From assembly GCF_014697105.1 (NCBI RefSeq), contig NZ_JACJRF010000001.1, positions 167,020 through 231,019 on the forward strand: a stretch of DNA of 64,000 nucleotides, read 5' to 3'. Shown piece by piece: positions 1-11,433 of the stretch. This DNA comes from Anabaena subtropica FACHB-260. Lineage in GTDB: Bacteria; Cyanobacteriota; Cyanobacteriia; Cyanobacteriales; Nostocaceae. Below the pieces are notes generated by a model. That model made no database searches. It was given only the letters and a program-made list of their open reading frames with translations, and was not told where the DNA came from. The translations under genes were made by a program, and so were the position numbers. Every line of letters begins with the position of its first letter. Within the stretch, counting starts at the first letter, position 1.

Positions 1-1499
1 GCGATCGCACACTGATTTGCTAGAATTTGTACTAGACGAATTTCCGACTCATCAAACATCTGTTGTGTAGGTCTAATCAACCACAGATTACCCAGAATTC
101 CCTGTTCATTAAAAATTGGACAAGCTAGTTGGGTGATTACCAATAACTGAGGATGCCAACCAGGAACAATTTCTATGGTTTGAAAATGCTGTTTTTGTAA
201 GAGTGGCTGATAGATTTCACTAAAGTCGGCAATTTGCCTAGTTAGTCCCTGGTATGTGGGCTGGTTCGTTGCGTGTTCATGAACTACACTAACTAAGGTA
301 CAGTCAGGGTTGTAGAGTTCGATATAGCAAGACTCTAGTTGGAATAAATTCGCTAATTCCTGAATAACTGTCGTCAAAATTTGGGTTTCATTGGTGCGAT
401 CGCGGATTTTTTTTGTGATGTGTAAAACTATATTTTGAAACTTTTCGGTCTGTTTTAACTGGGCTTGCTGCTCCTGTTTGCGGGATTCTAATTTGGTTTG
501 CAGCTGTTTTATTTGCTGTTGTAATTTTGTTTGTTGAATGGCTATACTCAATTGGGTTGCTAGTTGCTTGAGTAAATCGATTTCTATCTGTTGCCATTGG
601 TGGGGTTCATGGCAATACTGGGCAATTAACAGTCCCCATAGGTCTTTTTGTAAGGCAATTGGCACAACCACATTAGCTCTCACTTGTATAGAGGCGAGGA
701 AATCTCTTTGGCAAGGTTTGACCCCACTTGCATAAATATCTTCAATAATTTCTAGACAACATCGCCTTTGGCGTTCTTTATATTTGCCGTTGAAGCAAGG
801 ATCACGGAAGTTTTTCCCCAATAGGGAAACATCAGAAAATATAGTCGATTCAGCAACAATCGCACCATTGTTCTCAGATTGTATTCGGTAGATGAGGATG
901 CGATCGCAATTTAAACACAGTCGTAAATCTTTGGCAGTTTGATCAAGAATTGTTTCTAAATCCAAAGATTCGTGGATTCTTTGGGCAATTGCGGCTAGGA
1001 TTTTTGTGCCTTCTGCTGGAATTTCTCTGGTTTGTGATACCTGTTTCGCAGTAGTGATATTGCTACTAGTGCCAATCAATCGATAAATTTTGGAGTTGGT
1101 ATCTCGTAGTGGTGTAAGAGTTGTACTCCACCAAGTGGTTACTCCTTGAAACTGCAAGCACTGTTCGTAGGAAATAGTTTTGCCAAAACGCACACACTCA
1201 GTATAGTGTTGACGGACTTTAGCCGCATCAACATCTGTTAAGATATCTTCTGGTTTTTTCCCCCGCAAATCCTCTGATCTAATCCCCACCCATTGTTCAT
1301 GGGTGGGATTGAGTGCTGCGTACTGGAAATCTCCATCTTGCAGAACATCTACCACAAATATAGATGTCTGCACAGAGTTATACATACTCAGTAACAACTG
1401 TTCACCACTACTTTGTTCATCTACCTGTGTTCCAAAAAGAATATGCGGATGCGACTGTTCCTTCAACTGGATGGTTGAGTCTACTGGGTTGATATTCAT
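1..1499 (-). CDS. PAS-GAF-GAF sensor protein, 3' end outside the window
   Basis: The reading frame is open from the ATG at 1499 to the left edge (499 codons, C-terminus missing). Residues about 35-150 form a PAS domain. Residues about 165-315 form a GAF domain of the phytochrome/cyanobacteriochrome type, with DPCF at 233-236, Cys263, and the following VRANVVVPI and WGLLIAQ segments. A short coiled coil leads into a second GAF domain (about 345-499). A histidine kinase or GGDEF output domain probably follows but cannot be seen. The start is supported by an AGGGA sequence a few bases upstream. Cys235 and Cys263 lie 28 residues apart, as in DXCF cyanobacteriochromes, but the usual His after the canonical Cys is Gln264. 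The sensor role is certain from the domains; bilin binding is inference. Confidence 0.9.
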   Translation of the reverse strand, partial: MNINPVDSTIQLKEQSHPHILFGTQVDEQSSGEQLLLSMYNSVQTSIFVVDVLQDGDFQYAALNPTHEQWVGIRSEDLRGKKPEDILTDVDAAKVRQHYTECVRFGKTISYEQCLQFQGVTTWWSTTLTPLRDTNSKIYRLIGTSSNITTAKQVSQTREIPAEGTKILAAIAQRIHESLDLETILDQTAKDLRLCLNCDRILIYRIQSENNGAIVAESTIFSDVSLLGKNFRDPCFNGKYKERQRRCCLEIIEDIYASGVKPCQRDFLASIQVRANVVVPIALQKDLWGLLIAQYCHEPHQWQQIEIDLLKQLATQLSIAIQQTKLQQQIKQLQTKLESRKQEQQAQLKQTEKFQNIVLHITKKIRDRTNETQILTTVIQELANLFQLESCYIELYNPDCTLVSVVHEHATNQPTYQGLTRQIADFSEIYQPLLQKQHFQTIEIVPGWHPQLLVITQLACPIFNEQGILGNLWLIRPTQQMFDESEIRLVQILANQCAI

Positions 1500-1917
1500 A
1501 CGAGAGTCCCTGTCTGGTTTTGTTGGCTCGGATAGGCGCGTTCTCTCGGAATTTCATGGTAGAAAATGCTTTTTAGCGCCTAAAGTGAAATTTGGTTAGA
1601 CTTTGCTGGTGATATTTTGCCCTTTCTTTATTTCTTACCAGAAATCTAGGAAAGTTAATAGTGATAAGATTAAAAAATCCTGCTTGTTGAATCTTAAAAC
1701 GCATTTGCAGGCAAGTGTAATTTTACTGAAATTTATTATTAAGATTTAATTAAGATTGTTGCATAAACTTAATAAAATTCAAATAGTAAATTAATTAACG
1801 TTATATTTCTTAATGAAGTTATGATTTCCCAACTTAATGTTTTTGGCGTTAAGTCAGAAAACGATGATATAACATTTTCTGCCACAGGGGAAATGACTAA
1901 TGACTATTAACCACCTT
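1500..1917. other. AT-rich intergenic region
   Basis: This region separates the sensor gene from the next minus-strand gene. It is AT-rich with no credible ORF. Near 1894-1911 there are two tandem ATGACTA heptamers, a small example of the repeats seen elsewhere in the window. I see no RNA gene. Confidence 0.6.
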
Positions 1918-2472
1918 TTATTTCAATAATCGGTAAGCATTAATACCTGTGAGGATAGCGACTATTAGCCAAGTAATGGCTAAACCTGCGACTTCGCCCA
2001 AGAACCAGCGTGTGAGGTGACGCAAGATAAAACCTATTGTAGTACCTACAGGGATAGCGATCGCCCAACTAAGGGAATTAACTATTATCCATTGCCAAGC
2101 CCAAGAAACTGGCTGACGAATCGCCAACCATTGAGCGAGTCCAATACCAAAACCGCCAAAAAAACCTGATCTGGCGCCATTGAGGAGGCGTAGAGGGAGA
2201 AATTCAGCAGGGGGTACAATCCAACCAATTGCACCGACACCAATCGCAGTAATTGTCACCCAGGCTACCAGAGTAAATAAAACCCACTTGAGTGTAAAGA
2301 TATGATCTCGGAGGAGTAAACTTTGAGGTAGGGCGATCGCTAATCCACCAACGGCAGCCTGTATAATACCAATCTCCGTCCCTTCACTAATTTCCATCCA
2401 AAACAAACTTGCCAAAAACCCACCACAAGTAGCTAGAGTCCACAGCCAGAGAAATTTTAACGGTGTTTTCAT
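1918..2472 (-). CDS. hypothetical multi-pass membrane protein
   Basis: This 184-residue protein is very hydrophobic and consists of about five predicted membrane segments separated by short loops. The N-terminus MKTPLKFLWLWTL looks like a first membrane helix rather than a cleaved signal. A Gly-rich stretch (GARSGFFGGFGIGLAQW) around residues 93-109 and WIVPPAEFLPLRLLNGA before it are the most distinctive parts. I do not recognise the family and assign no function. It stands alone: the gene upstream on this strand (2555-3814) is separated by about 80 bases containing GTCATTA heptamers. The ATG at 2472 is the only sensible start. Confidence 0.75.
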   Translation of the reverse strand: MKTPLKFLWLWTLATCGGFLASLFWMEISEGTEIGIIQAAVGGLAIALPQSLLLRDHIFTLKWVLFTLVAWVTITAIGVGAIGWIVPPAEFLPLRLLNGARSGFFGGFGIGLAQWLAIRQPVSWAWQWIIVNSLSWAIAIPVGTTIGFILRHLTRWFLGEVAGLAITWLIVAILTGINAYRLLK

Positions 2473-2483
2473 GTGGGTAATTG

Positions 2484-2501
2484 GTCATTAGTCATTAGTC
2501 A
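2484..2501. repeat. GTCATTA heptamer tandem repeat
   Basis: Two in-phase copies of GTCATTA followed by a partial third copy (GTCAG). It belongs to the short heptanucleotide repeats dispersed between genes in this window. Confidence 0.6.
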
Positions 2502-2554
2502 GTTGTTGGTTGCTAATAGTTTTCTTCTCCCCCTGCTTTCCTGAGTCTTCTCCC

Positions 2555-3814
2555 TCATCTCCTCAATCTCTTAGTTTCTCTAACTGGTGCTAGTGGCCTA
2601 GCGGCTTTAGCGGTAAACATTTCTTGGAATACTTTACGACGGTACGGGGGTGATTCTGGTGTGATGTATCCCCACAGACTTTCCCAGTAAAAGAAAGAGA
2701 TACCAAAAAAAGGGCGATCGCGCACAGCTTGTACTTGTTCTCTAATTTGCTCAATCTTAACAGGAGTTCGCAAAGTTCCTGTTGATATTCCAATAGCTAC
2801 GGGAATCTGAGTACGAGCAAACTTCACTGCTGGTTGTTCTAATTCATACACAAAACTATTTTTATCATGGCGATAGACTTGCAAAATCAACTCATCCACC
2901 AAACCAGTCTTTACCCAAGTTGCCCAATCTTGTAAATAGTACTTGTAAGCGAAAGCTTGTGAATTAGGAGAAAGAGATATCTTAGCATTAGGTTTAAGCT
3001 CTTTCACCACTTGATGGATTTGTGTCATGAAACGAGTAATTTTATTAGCACGCCACTTCATCCATTCCGCATCAAAATGGTTACGAGGGGGACTTTTACC
3101 TTCATGTTCTTTTTGATAAAGTTCAATGGTGTATGGGTCATATCCAAACTGGACTGGCATTCCAAAATGATCATCAAATTGAATGCCATCGATATCATAA
3201 TTAGTAACAACTTCCGTAATTAGCGATAAGATAAATCTTTGGACTTCTGGATGTAAAGCATTAAGCCAAACTAACTTATTTGTGGGGTCATTGTCACTTT
3301 CTTGCGGTAGCATTTCACTAATAGATATAACTCCCCCCTGAGCATTTGTTAACCACTCAGGATGACGCTTTGCTATCATTGAATCAGGTGGAGCCATAAA
3401 ACCATATTCAAACCAGGGAATAACACTTAAATTTTTCGGTTTAGCAAGTGCGACTATCTTTGCTAAAACATCCTGTCCCCCATGAATGAAATTAAGCAAA
3501 GGTTGAGTGTCGGAACCCATAACAGATTTAGCTATACTGCTTTTGTAAAAGGTATAGCCCCGGTTCCAAACTACAGGATAAATGGTATTAAAGTTTAGTG
3601 CAGATAGTTGGTTGATAGCGCGATTGATACCCCAAGGTACAAATAGTACACCACTGGCAACATTAGTTAGCCAAACTCCACGAATTTCTGTTGTAGTTGG
3701 TAGATTGCTTTTCTGTTCATAGTTAGACAATGAAGGAACAGACAATCCTGTTATATACAATACTAATTGCACAAACAGCAAGTAAGAAAAAAAAAGTTTT
3801 GCCAACCGATTCAT
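2555..3814 (-). CDS. glycoside hydrolase-like (GHL10/DUF187) protein
   Basis: The 419-residue protein begins with a hydrophobic N-terminal segment (about residues 8-27), suggesting export or membrane anchoring. EIRGVWLTNVASGVLF at about 43-58 is the hallmark start of the GHL10 TIM-barrel family. Further family features are YPVVWNRGYTFYKS (about 79-92), the DIDGIQFDDHFGMP strand with acidic residues typical of the active site (about 208-221), and FFYWESLWGY near the C-terminus. Related proteins are thought to act on envelope or extracellular polysaccharide, but substrates are mostly unproven. Its length fits the family. A hairpin-forming repeat lies just upstream (3946-4060), so it is likely transcribed separately from glcD. 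Confidence 0.88.
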   Translation of the reverse strand: MNRLAKLFFSYLLFVQLVLYITGLSVPSLSNYEQKSNLPTTTEIRGVWLTNVASGVLFVPWGINRAINQLSALNFNTIYPVVWNRGYTFYKSSIAKSVMGSDTQPLLNFIHGGQDVLAKIVALAKPKNLSVIPWFEYGFMAPPDSMIAKRHPEWLTNAQGGVISISEMLPQESDNDPTNKLVWLNALHPEVQRFILSLITEVVTNYDIDGIQFDDHFGMPVQFGYDPYTIELYQKEHEGKSPPRNHFDAEWMKWRANKITRFMTQIHQVVKELKPNAKISLSPNSQAFAYKYYLQDWATWVKTGLVDELILQVYRHDKNSFVYELEQPAVKFARTQIPVAIGISTGTLRTPVKIEQIREQVQAVRDRPFFGISFFYWESLWGYITPESPPYRRKVFQEMFTAKAARPLAPVRETKRLRR

Positions 3815-3945
3815 GTGGGAGTTTGACTTCGCTAAGAAGAAGTAATAGGAGTTACGGAATAAGTTAGTATACCCCCGAAATATATAAAAATAACGTCATG
3901 TATGTACCAATAACCAAATTTATAAATAAAAAACAGTATTTAACG

Positions 3946-4060
3946 TAAGTCGCTAGTTATCAATTAAGAACTGGTAGTGAGTAATAGGTAATAATTTCTT
4001 CTCAATTACCAATTACAAATTACCAGACCTAAAAACTACATCTACATAACTAGCGACTTA
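3946..4060. repeat. 115-bp MITE-like long hairpin element
   Basis: The ends are perfect 15-bp inverted repeats: TAAGTCGCTAGTTAT at 3946-3960 and ATAACTAGCGACTTA at 4046-4060. The interior continues the pairing, with CTGGTA near 3970 facing TTACCAG near 4020, and GGTAAT facing AATTACC. The whole element could therefore fold as one long imperfect hairpin. It contains no ORF and sits between two minus-strand genes. I could not see a clear target-site duplication. Confidence 0.7.
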
Positions 4061-4069
4061 AGTGATATA

Positions 4070-5548
4070 TTAAAATCTTTCCACTCCTTCAAACTGCTTA
4101 TTATTAGCTATATTAGCAGCTTCGCCACAGGTGCGAGGTGTGGGGAATATCTTCCCAGGATTAGCTAAACCGTGAGGATTAAATACTTGCCTTACCCATT
4201 GCATAGTTTCCAAGTCAGAAGTGCTAAACATATCTGGCATATAACATTTTTTATCTGCCCCAATACCATGTTCACCAGAAATGCTACCGCCGACTTTAAC
4301 ACAAAGTTTGAGAATTTCTCCTCCCAATTCTTCGACTTTCTCCAATGAACCAGGTACAGCATTATCAAAAAGAATCAACGGATGCAGATTACCATCACCA
4401 GCATGAAAGACATTGGCAATCTGATAACCAAATTTTTGACCTAATGCCTCAATCTCCTGTAAAACATAAGGTAATTGAGTCCGAGGAATTACCCCATCTT
4501 GCACATAATAATCGGGGCTTAAATGACCAGCAGCAGCAAAAGCCGCCTTACGTCCTTTCCATAATTTCAATCTGGTTTCTGGGTCACTCGCTGAAGTCAC
4601 ACTACGCGCACCATTTTGTTTACAAATTTCCGTAACGCGTTGTTTATTAACCGCAACTTCAACTTCTAACCCATCAATTTCAACTAACAAAATCGCTGTT
4701 GCATCACGAGGATAACAATTAGTAGCAACAACATCTTCCACTGCATTGATGCTAACGTTATCCATCATTTCCATCCCACCGGGAATTATCCCCGCGCTGA
4801 TGATATCGGAAACAGTCGCCCCAGCAGCTTCAACGCTGGTAAAGTCTGCTAATAACACACAAATTGATTCTGCACTTTTGAGAATTCGCAAGGTAATTTC
4901 TGTAGCAATTCCTAAAGTACCTTCCGAACCGACAAATATACCTGTTAAGTCATAGCCAGGGCTTTCGGGAATTTGTCCGCCTAAATCAACTATTTCCCCT
5001 TCAGGTGTAACAATTTTCAAACCCAAAACATGGTTAGTTGTGACACCATACTTCAAACAATGCACCCCACCAGAGTTTTCCGCAACGTTCCCCCCAATTG
5101 AGCAGATGATTTGACTAGAAGGATCTGGTGCATAATAAAATCCAGCACCACTAACAGTTTGTGTCACCCAACTGTTAATTACTCCTGGTTGTACTACAAT
5201 GCGCTGATTATCTAAATCTACGCTGAGGATTTGCCGCATTAAAGAAGTGACAATTAAAACCGAATCTTCCGATGGTAATGCGCCACCAGATAAACCAGTC
5301 CCAGAACCCCGTGCGATGAAGGGTACAGCATACTGGTTACATATTTTTACTACCGCCGCCACTTGTTCTGTAGTTCTGGGTAACACCGCCACAGCCGGAC
5401 GTTGACGATAGCTAGTTAAACCATCACACTCATAAGTGATAAGTTCCTCACGGCGTTGGATTACGCCATTTGTACCCAAGACAGCCTCGAATGCTTTGAT
5501 AATGGGTTTCCAGTTACGTAGTTTTTTATCTTGGTCTTGGGTAAGCAT
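4070..5548 (-). CDS. glcD: glycolate dehydrogenase FAD-binding subunit GlcD
   Basis: This 492-residue protein belongs to the FAD-linked oxidase family (FAD_binding_4 plus FAD-oxidase_C). The flavin-binding region includes PFIARGSGTGLSGGALP near residues 76-92 and IGGNVAENSGGVHCLKYG in the middle. The C-terminal domain has FHAGDGNLHPLILFD and GGSISGEHGIGADKK, both typical of GlcD and D-lactate dehydrogenases. In cyanobacteria such proteins oxidise glycolate from photorespiration to glyoxylate; some homologues prefer D-lactate, which sequence alone cannot settle. No glcE or glcF lies beside it. The ATG at 5548 is the first in the frame and gives a normal family length. Confidence 0.92.
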   Translation of the reverse strand: MLTQDQDKKLRNWKPIIKAFEAVLGTNGVIQRREELITYECDGLTSYRQRPAVAVLPRTTEQVAAVVKICNQYAVPFIARGSGTGLSGGALPSEDSVLIVTSLMRQILSVDLDNQRIVVQPGVINSWVTQTVSGAGFYYAPDPSSQIICSIGGNVAENSGGVHCLKYGVTTNHVLGLKIVTPEGEIVDLGGQIPESPGYDLTGIFVGSEGTLGIATEITLRILKSAESICVLLADFTSVEAAGATVSDIISAGIIPGGMEMMDNVSINAVEDVVATNCYPRDATAILLVEIDGLEVEVAVNKQRVTEICKQNGARSVTSASDPETRLKLWKGRKAAFAAAGHLSPDYYVQDGVIPRTQLPYVLQEIEALGQKFGYQIANVFHAGDGNLHPLILFDNAVPGSLEKVEELGGEILKLCVKVGGSISGEHGIGADKKCYMPDMFSTSDLETMQWVRQVFNPHGLANPGKIFPTPRTCGEAANIANNKQFEGVERF

Positions 5549-5691
5549 AGATTTTTATTTAACTGCTGTGTGGGGGAGATTAATTACTATTGTTGCAAGA
5601 ATAACAGTTTAAGTGCTATGGGTATTGCTCCTAATACCATATAGACGCATTTCTATGGATTTATTACTTAGAGACGTTTCATTAAACTTCT

Positions 5692-6576
5692 CTAAGGTTG
5701 TATACGCTGCCAAACATTTTCTAATAAATTAGGATCATCTGCATTAAACCACTCAATTTGGGCATATGCTCGAAACCAGGTGCGTTGGCGTTTAGCAAAT
5801 TGTCTGGTATGCAAAACAGTTAATTCTTGGGCTGCTTCTAAAGAAATTTCCCCAGCCAAATATTGCTTAATTTCTTGATATCCCAAAGTATTTAACAAAG
5901 GCAAATCAGCACCATATTTCTGGCAAAGATATTCCACTTCTCTAACTAAGCCATCTGTTATCATTTGCTCAGTGCGTTTTTGAATACGCTCTCCCAATCT
6001 TTCTACCTCACAATCCAACCCAATTTGTAAAATCGGATAATCTGGGGGATTTTCTCCTTGCTGTTCAGATATAGGAATACCTGTTACGTAAAATACTTCT
6101 AATGCTCGTAAAGTTCGCACAGGATCATGGGGATGAATCTTTTGAGCAGCAATGGGATCAACTTGTTGCAATATGCCGTAGAGTGTAACTTGTCCGAGAG
6201 ATTCTAGTTGCGATCGCAATTCATAATTTGGCGCTACTCTCGGAATTTTCATTCCCTGGACAATTGAGCGTATATATAAACCAGTACCACCTACTAGCAG
6301 GATTGGCGAAATGGGAAGAGAATTAATTAATCCTTGTGCTTGTTCTTGATAATCTGCTACCGTCATCGTCTCTCTAGGATCGCAGATATCTATTAAATAA
6401 TGAGGAACTGCTTTTTGTTCAGCCAATGTTGGTTTAGCCGTACCAATATTAAACTCACGATACACCTGACGAGAATCAGCACTCAGGATAACAGAACCCA
6501 AGCGCATAGCTAAGTTCAAAGCCAAACCAGATTTACCAGTCGCGGTAGCACCACAAATTACAATTAATTTAGTCAT
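5692..6576 (-). CDS. miaA: tRNA dimethylallyltransferase
   Basis: MiaA adds a dimethylallyl group to A37 of tRNAs reading UNN codons. The 294-residue protein has the P-loop GATATGKS at residues 9-16, then SADSRQVYREFNIGTAKP (prenyl-acceptor and catalytic loop) and GGTGLYIRSIVQG. The C-terminal half carries the tRNA-binding segment LNTLGYQEIKQYLAG and the RQFAKRQRTWFR motif. Length and all motifs are normal. It is divergent from gyrB, sharing a 373-bp spacer that carries two copies of a small direct repeat, one close to each gene start. Confidence 0.96.
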   Translation of the reverse strand: MTKLIVICGATATGKSGLALNLAMRLGSVILSADSRQVYREFNIGTAKPTLAEQKAVPHYLIDICDPRETMTVADYQEQAQGLINSLPISPILLVGGTGLYIRSIVQGMKIPRVAPNYELRSQLESLGQVTLYGILQQVDPIAAQKIHPHDPVRTLRALEVFYVTGIPISEQQGENPPDYPILQIGLDCEVERLGERIQKRTEQMITDGLVREVEYLCQKYGADLPLLNTLGYQEIKQYLAGEISLEAAQELTVLHTRQFAKRQRTWFRAYAQIEWFNADDPNLLENVWQRIQP

Positions 6577-6600
6577 GAGTCAACAGTCATTCAATCCCTA

Positions 6601-8887
<2,287 letters not shown>

Positions 8888-8914
8888 TCTGTTAACACTC
8901 TGAATATTTGATTT

Positions 8915-8952
8915 ATGAATGGGTAATTGCTTCACATCAATTACCCATTCAT
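8915..8952 (+). terminator. hairpin downstream of gyrB, possible terminator
   Basis: ATGAATGGGTAATTG (8915-8929) pairs perfectly with CAATTACCCATTCAT (8938-8952) around an 8-base loop, 28 bases after the gyrB stop. The 3' side has only TTG rather than a long T tract, so it may act as a transcript-stabilising hairpin instead of an intrinsic terminator. Confidence 0.55.
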
Positions 8953-8995
8953 TTGTATATGGCAAAACTCACGCAAAACACTGAATTCAATACCA

Positions 8996-9052
8996 TCCCT
9001 CATCCTCAAGTTTCTATAAGAATTGTGTAAACTATCCCATTAGGATGAGGGA
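8996..9052. repeat. 11-bp inverted repeat upstream of the fasciclin gene
   Basis: TCCCTCATCCT (8996-9006) is the exact inverse of AGGATGAGGGA (9042-9052), with a 35-base spacer. It ends 63 bases before the start of the next gene, so it lies in that gene's leader or promoter region. Confidence 0.5.
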
Positions 9053-9115
9053 GTCTCACAAAAATTTCATGACTATTGTCATTAATTCCTTATTTAATGA
9101 AGTTTCAGTAAAGCT

Positions 9116-9757
9116 ATGCCAGCAACTAACAGCTTGGTAGGAAAATCCCTATTCAATATTTTGGGTGTGATCAGTCTAATAGCGCTGTCTGCCTGCGCTC
9201 AACCGGCGGCAGAAACACCTACCGCCACAGTACCTCCTGACGCTTCAACTCCCGTATCAACTGTTCCTCCCGTCACCCCTAATGACACCACTGGCGATCG
9301 CAATTTAGCAGAACTAGCAACTTCAGCCGCGAATGAAGGACAGTTTCAAACATTAACACAGGCAGTAAAAGCCGCAGGTTTAACTGACCAGTTAGCTGCA
9401 TCAGGGCCTTACACTGTCTTTGCACCTACTGACGCTGCTTTTGCTGCTTTACCAAAAACCACTTTAGATAACCTCCTCCAGCCAGCCAACAAACAGCAAT
9501 TAGCTAGGCTTTTGGCTTATCACGTCATCCCAGGGCGGTTAACTTCCAATCAACTCAAATCTGGACAAGTCAAAACTGTTGAAGGTAGCCCCGTCACAAT
9601 CAATGTTGACACCGCCAAAAACAGAGTCATAGTCAATGGTGCTACCGTCACTCAGGCAGACATCCCCGCTAGCAACGGTATCGTTCATGTCGTAGACCAA
9701 GTTATTTTGCCTCCCAATTTTCCCAAAGATGTTAACGCGACGCCAACACCACAGTAA
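9116..9757 (+). CDS. fasciclin (FAS1) domain lipoprotein
   Basis: The 213-residue protein starts with a lipoprotein signal peptide: a hydrophobic stretch ending in LIALSAC, with Cys27 as the expected lipidation site. A Pro/Thr-rich linker (about 30-65) connects to one FAS1 domain (about 68-200). The domain shows GPYTVFAPTDAAFAALP (H1 motif), the YHVIPGRLTS segment (YH motif) and NGIVHVVDQVILPP at the end. FAS1 domains mediate adhesion or extracellular matrix interactions; the cyanobacterial role is not established. The linker and lipobox suggest display in the periplasm or on the outer membrane. It seems monocistronic. Confidence 0.92.
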   Translation: MPATNSLVGKSLFNILGVISLIALSACAQPAAETPTATVPPDASTPVSTVPPVTPNDTTGDRNLAELATSAANEGQFQTLTQAVKAAGLTDQLAASGPYTVFAPTDAAFAALPKTTLDNLLQPANKQQLARLLAYHVIPGRLTSNQLKSGQVKTVEGSPVTINVDTAKNRVIVNGATVTQADIPASNGIVHVVDQVILPPNFPKDVNATPTPQ

Positions 9758-11433
9758 TGATAATTTAACTGAGGAAAGAGCTGAGAAAAGTCCGCCCCGA
9801 TGAAAAAATTTCACAGCCAAGCATGAAAGAGGCACCAGGGAATTGAAACAACACACCCTACAGGAACGCGTTCGCGCAGGGAACGTAGAGAAGGGCGAAC
9901 AGTACTCAACACTTTCAAGCTAGAGGGGGAAAGGGTGAATAAATATTTCCTCCTCTCCCTACTCTTGACTACTAGCAATATTTCATAGAGAAATTTTTTT
10001 ATCTTTTTATTAGTTCGAGAAAATTGTTTGATAGGATACATAGAGAATACTACGCAAAATCATCAATTTTTCTTACATATACTGATGCACAAAAGTTACT
10101 TACTACCAAGTATTTTAAAGGACGACTGTAAAATTTTTATCATTTATCTAAGTAATATAGAACAATATTAGCTTTTGAGTTCTGGGTTAATGTCTCCCAC
10201 AAACCAAAAAAGTATTTGTTAAGCTTGTAGAGCAAAGCTCAATCTTGTATTTCGAGTAGCATAAGCTTCAGTAAGTAGAGGATTGGAAGTCACAGAATAA
10301 CAACTTTTTTTGGAAATTAACGTATTTTATTTCACAATTTTTCTCATATCAAGTTAGCTCGCAAAAAGTTTCCAGTCTAATCAGTTCTCTTGGCTTCTGT
10401 TTTCACAGAACATCTCTAGCATTAGAAAATATCCTGCTAGTAGCTTGCTATTTCGTCTTTGAAAAGGCTACATATTTTGTCAGTATTCGATAAAGTTTTG
10501 CCTTAAGTAGACAAATATCCGTAATTTTAAATGTCAAAGTCCTTTTGAATTGATTAAAATATCGTTGGATACAATAAAAAGAGTTTGTCAAGATTCAGAA
10601 GGTGGAAATGTCAGTGGTGCGCTAATGTGTGAATAAGACCAAATTAGTTAAATCTCAACTGCCAGCCTTTCGGCTAGTTTATCCATAGCTTTTACCTTGA
10701 GCTAAAAGTGGTGAACACGTAAAAAGTTGAGTATCTGGAAACAGCATCATCTCTTTGGCTGTATGCGCTTCTTTAGAACTCCTATCCAATTCTCCGGACT
10801 AATTTATTTATGAAGGAAATGTAAAAATGGGTGGGTTCATGATTTTCGCCTCAGTTAACTTCAAATATACGGTTTCTAAGTAATTTATGTTTCACGTAAT
10901 ACCAGAAATTGTGTAAAGATAACTTTAATTTTCTGAGGATGTAAAGATAATGTCATGGCAATTGCAAAAAGCTTTAGAGAAAATTTAAGGGGATTACTAC
11001 CATTTTCAATTTCTTTTTGATATTGGGGGCTTCACCTTACTTAATCAGTTCATGATTAACACACAAAAAGAGTGCAATTTCTGTGAAACAGGCTACAATC
11101 GGAACAGTCTTTATAAGAAAATATGCCAACAGTCATAAATCATTTGTATGAAGTGGTAAATTTTTTTATCAAGACCAGTCTTTTTTTAGACAAGCCAGTT
11201 AAAAGTGATATGCGAGAGCAACACTTTTGGTTTGTACACAGATGAGTAAGTCAGCATTAAATGCGACTTTTCAAACTCACTCAGAAGTTCCTCTTTTTGA
11301 GGAACAAAACGTCCGAAAAAGATTAGGGAAATGAACTTAAAACCCTATCTTCGATTGTTAACTAGCTCGTTTTAAAAAGAGCAGTAAAAACATCTTGAGT
11401 AATTGATTCTGCAAGGAGCATGAGGAACGCGGC
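9758..11433. other. 1.7-kb non-coding region upstream of sigA
   Basis: No convincing gene is present over 1,676 bases. The content is AT-rich leader-like sequence with several small hairpins: AACT...AGCC/GGCT...AGTT at 10657-10679 and the perfect GTTCCTC/GAGGAAC hairpin at 11287-11305, about 130 bases before sigA. sigA of Anabaena is known to be transcribed from more than one start, so this region probably holds several promoters and long 5' untranslated leaders. The only longer minus ORF (9811-10041) is built on a Nostoc repeat and is not credible. Confidence 0.6.
9857..9893. repeat. Nostoc-type dispersed GC-rich palindromic repeat
   Basis: The segment contains GGAACGCGTTCGCGCAGGG followed by AACGTAGAGAAG, resembling the interspersed repeat common in Nostocaceae that generates spurious ORFs reading LRERVPVG. 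A related copy occurs at 57351-57408. Confidence 0.6.

Noticed and set aside
9811..10041. 76-codon minus ORF upstream of sigA
   Set aside because: It contains the RERVPVG reading of the common Nostoc interspersed repeat, no conserved domain and a poor start; it is a repeat-derived artefact.
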